Below are positions 62,701 to 64,000 of a DNA stretch of 64,000 bases, one piece after another. The position numbers and the translations under genes were made by a program. Under the pieces are notes generated by a model. The model searched no databases. It was not told where the DNA came from and was given only the letters and a program-made list of their open reading frames with translations. Source of the stretch: Reichenbachiella faecimaris (GTDB taxonomy: Bacteria; Bacteroidota; Bacteroidia; Cytophagales; Cyclobacteriaceae). Positions within the stretch are counted from its first letter, which is position 1. Each line of letters begins with the position of its first letter. The stretch lies in assembly GCF_900176375.1 (NCBI RefSeq), contig NZ_FWYF01000002.1, positions 842,161 through 906,160 on the forward strand. The letters run 5' to 3'.

Positions 62701-63733
62701 CTGACAAGTCAGCGTGTTTTATGATTTTATCAAAAGTAGATTGAGCTAAATCAAAGTTCTCATTCATAAAGTAGATGCTGCCGAGATTTGCCATAGCGAT
62801 TAGATAGGCTGGATCACTGGGGTCAGGGTTTTTGTCTACTACTTGGGACATCAAGTTCTCAGCCTTTTGGAGTTGTCCAGTTCGCTGGTAAAGAAGAGAC
62901 AAATTATTTAGAGCAATCAAATAATCTTCATGATCACTGGCACTTAAATTCTCGAATATGCTGATGGCTGCCTCATAATATTTAACCGCATGATTCATCT
63001 CACCATTTTCTTCGTATGCAGATGCAATTTTGACTTCAATACTAGCTAATTGCTCTGATGAACCTTGCTCTTTGTAAGCTTCATCTAAGGGAAGAAGCGC
63101 CTCAATGGCTTCTTTTGGTTGACCGCTGACCAAACAATAGTCGCCATAGGTATAAAGAATATTTGCATATTCAGGAGATTGTTCTTCAGAACGATCCATG
63201 GTGGAAAGGGCCGATTTGAATAGTGGCTGGCATGCTTCCCATTCCAAAAGGTAGTAATGGGTAATGGCTAAATTGCCATCTACTTCTGCTATTTCCAAAT
63301 CGTCAAGAGTATGAAATTGCAGCAACAAGACTTTAGCTTCTTCTAATGTTTTTTGTGCTAGTTGGAAATTCCCACTGGCAGAGTAGAGCAATCCAATATT
63401 ATAGAGCGTAATGGCATAATTCTCATCTCCAGTTTTTTGTAGTTTGATCAGTAGTTCTTTTTCTTGAGTTGCGTAGCCCAGACCTTCTTCAAAAGTCCCT
63501 TCATCATAGCATATTAGGGCTAATTGACGAAGAATAGGAGCTACGTTTGGGTGATCTGCAGACTCAACCTGCGTGAGTAAATCTAGTGACTTGAGGCAGT
63601 TTTCTTTAGCAGCTGTAAGATTGTAGTTATTATAATCATCTACGCTCTGATTGTATAGGCTATGCCAATCCTGCTGTGCCATGGACATAGTGATCGAACC
63701 ACAAAGAATGATTAAGAAGCAAAAAAATTTCAA
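59729..63733 (-). CDS. Exported TPR-CHAT caspase-like protease candidate
   Basis: 1334 residues. The start is a TTG at 63733, which gives the signal peptide MKFFCFLIILCGSITMSMAQ; no ATG fits. About 19-830 is a long array of TPR repeats, several of the kinesin-light-chain type (for example YASTLYNLAVLKQEQEQFEEAKNLF-like units). After a linking helical region (830-960), the C-terminal CHAT domain (about 1000-1334) carries the catalytic His1173 (HIATHGFF) and Cys1248 (VVMSACETGLGEV), both intact. It ends YYWGAFVILGN. The CHAT domain is a caspase-fold protease domain. Export to the periplasm or surface separates it from the cytoplasmic TPR-CHAT of type III-E CRISPR. It leads the cluster. Confidence 0.9.
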   Translation of the reverse strand: MKFFCFLIILCGSITMSMAQQDWHSLYNQSVDDYNNYNLTAAKENCLKSLDLLTQVESADHPNVAPILRQLALICYDEGTFEEGLGYATQEKELLIKLQKTGDENYAITLYNIGLLYSASGNFQLAQKTLEEAKVLLLQFHTLDDLEIAEVDGNLAITHYYLLEWEACQPLFKSALSTMDRSEEQSPEYANILYTYGDYCLVSGQPKEAIEALLPLDEAYKEQGSSEQLASIEVKIASAYEENGEMNHAVKYYEAAISIFENLSASDHEDYLIALNNLSLLYQRTGQLQKAENLMSQVVDKNPDPSDPAYLIAMANLGSIYFMNENFDLAQSTFDKIIKHADLSETTALKPYLLAMNGIALIKVGKGLYADALDTSKKAITQAGNNTPQLVPLLKSKASAQIAMGQYAEAENTLKQILPLALHHQSETMDVKARLASLYTSMNQLSKAEALYKEITPFYESQSQIAELEYVNFLGNYAAFLQANSDFALAEKMLIQSMETKKRLFGAESPTYLSSFENLGVLYLTLGKYSKSKEILVAVHQTKTASKDFDDVSKGYTLSNLGVINRAMGDFGEAEEYFIQSLKSHENSLGREHIYYANTSNELGLLYMKMGNTKAARVRLQDALSIFKSSYGKNHIDYVSALENLASLNYMEGEMEKSKLQLEEALEIDKVILGIEHPLYSKTLHNLASILEELEEYDKASQLYTESLEIAEKNFGKQHPSYANTLYNLAVLKQEQEQFEEAKNLFQEVVELRSKLLNANHPDIAYSYYGLASVKQKTEDYDGAQNDYRKAIRSYLKSINNYFPSLSEEEKSAFYAKIKPVFEAYQDFAVEFVYHHRGDQTQMNQMLADLYDLQLQTKALLLNASNKIRNTIMNSGNVALIAKFNEWQASKEELVKSLNLSKDELERNNIDLAAMQANTNSLEKEISKISTAFAGEYDQQAISWADVQEKLGDKERAIEILRIKKNTKNDSIYYAALILSGASGTFPQLVVVEDGVNMESKYFKQYKNMIVYKLENPRSYGQYWEPIDEFLTDTKRIYLSSDGVYNKININTLYDPGQKEYVFDKYAIDLLSNTKELTESSTSNQTPQASKASIFGFPDYELGAGEMLATSASAERGFESGISALPGTLIEINNIAETLDQHFWKYEKYEAAEANEVNVKNINNPKLLHIATHGFFMSDMTIKADANEGIQTQEARFNPLLRSGLLLAGASKTFKGEPLPYDEDGILTAYEAMNLNLDETELVVMSACETGLGEVKNGEGVYGLQRAFIVAGADNLIMSLWKVNDETTQKLMSRFYSHWMNGSTKKEAFHEAIKSLKKEYKQPYYWGAFVILGN

Positions 63734-63787
63734 GGCGTTCTTCTTTAAAAAGTTAAAATCCTATTTGTGGGTAATGTTGCATTGTCT

Positions 63788-64000
63788 CTAAAAGAGAATT
63801 TCCCAGTCTATACTATATCGTGCAGTTTCTTTATCATTTATTGGTCGCATATCTACTGTATATGGGCCTCCAGGTTTGTCGGGTACTATGTAGGCTGTGC
63901 CTAGGAGATCATTTGGAGAAAGCACGTCGTGATCCCAGATTTCTATGGCTGCTTGTTCATTGGCGGCTATGCCTGACAATTCCACCTCTAATTCATGTTT
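63788..64000 (-). CDS. C2-domain-like protein, C-terminal part only
   Basis: The frame is open through the right edge, so only about 70 C-terminal residues are seen. AIEIWDHDVLSPNDLLGTAYIV reads like the WDxDxxSxDDxLG strand-loop of a C2 domain, with Asp residues that would bind calcium, and the chain ends YSIDWEILF. It lies 54 bases upstream of the CHAT gene on the same strand and probably belongs to the same unit. Domain call is from the motif; the rest of the protein is unseen. Confidence 0.6.
   Translation of the reverse strand, partial: KHELEVELSGIAANEQAAIEIWDHDVLSPNDLLGTAYIVPDKPGGPYTVDMRPINDKETARYSIDWEILF

Noticed and set aside
59729-63733. Type III-E CRISPR (Craspase) partner
   Set aside because: The CHAT protein has a signal peptide, and no cas7-11 or CRISPR array is in the window.

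Overview
The window looks like the chromosome of a member of the Bacteroidota, most likely a marine gliding-type Cytophagales bacterium. The evidence is a moderately AT-rich genome, SusC/SusD and FecR/ECF-sigma gene sets, BatD, PD40-OmpA and CHAT-TPR envelope proteins, a zinc-free type B L31, frequent TTG starts without clear Shine-Dalgarno sequences, and two good matches to the Bacteroidota TTTG-N19-TAnnTTTG promoter. The genus call is inference. Nearly all the DNA is coding, and most genes sit in short operons closed by clear intrinsic terminators.

Layout. 0-9 kb: the N-terminal end of an FG-GAP-type exported protein, murF with a DUF2461 gene, tRNA-Val, a lone receiver domain, a cysteine desulfurase convergent with hemH, then an AT-rich cassette (membrane protein, HExxH membrane protein, lipoprotein), a small membrane protein and tRNA-Asn. 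8.6-13.5 kb: Hsp20, an HtrA protease, an ALDH7-type dehydrogenase and an acetamidase-like lipoprotein. 13.5-15 kb: a GIY-YIG nuclease gene embedded among three copies of a 113-134 bp palindrome-ended repeat, then an Nfu Fe-S scaffold and a REP-like hairpin pair. 15-27 kb: an orphan membrane protein, a Na+/dicarboxylate symporter, aroC, batD, a 60-residue conserved-looking small protein, an esterase, MscS, a TVP38-type protein, a cystathionine synthase/lyase, a TPR protein ending in a histidine-kinase-like dimerisation domain without an ATPase, and MepB. 27-33 kb: gltBD. 33-42 kb: a helical-repeat protein, an AT-rich orphan, an orphan antitoxin with a wrecked ParE-type toxin, a Wzi-like barrel, rpmE2, a GlmU-like nucleotidyltransferase, holB, hemC and a cyclophilin-type lipoprotein.

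42-51 kb is an outer-membrane uptake locus: ECF sigma factor, FecR anti-sigma factor, a TonB receptor with an N-terminal STN signalling domain, then a SusC/SusD pair. The substrate cannot be read from the sequence, because no degradative enzyme lies beside it. 51-55.4 kb holds sdaAA, asnS (with mutually exclusive hairpins between them), a PfkB kinase and an OsmC protein. 55.4-64 kb is one minus-strand cluster of exported proteins: a C2-like protein (cut by the window edge), a 1334-residue TPR-CHAT protease-like protein, a PD40-carboxypeptidase-regulatory-OmpA protein, and a TPR plus propeller-like protein.

The most interesting signals are the GIY-YIG nuclease with its repeats, the exported CHAT/OmpA cluster, and the ATPase-less kinase-like protein. 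Function calls rest on motif reading, without database searches.
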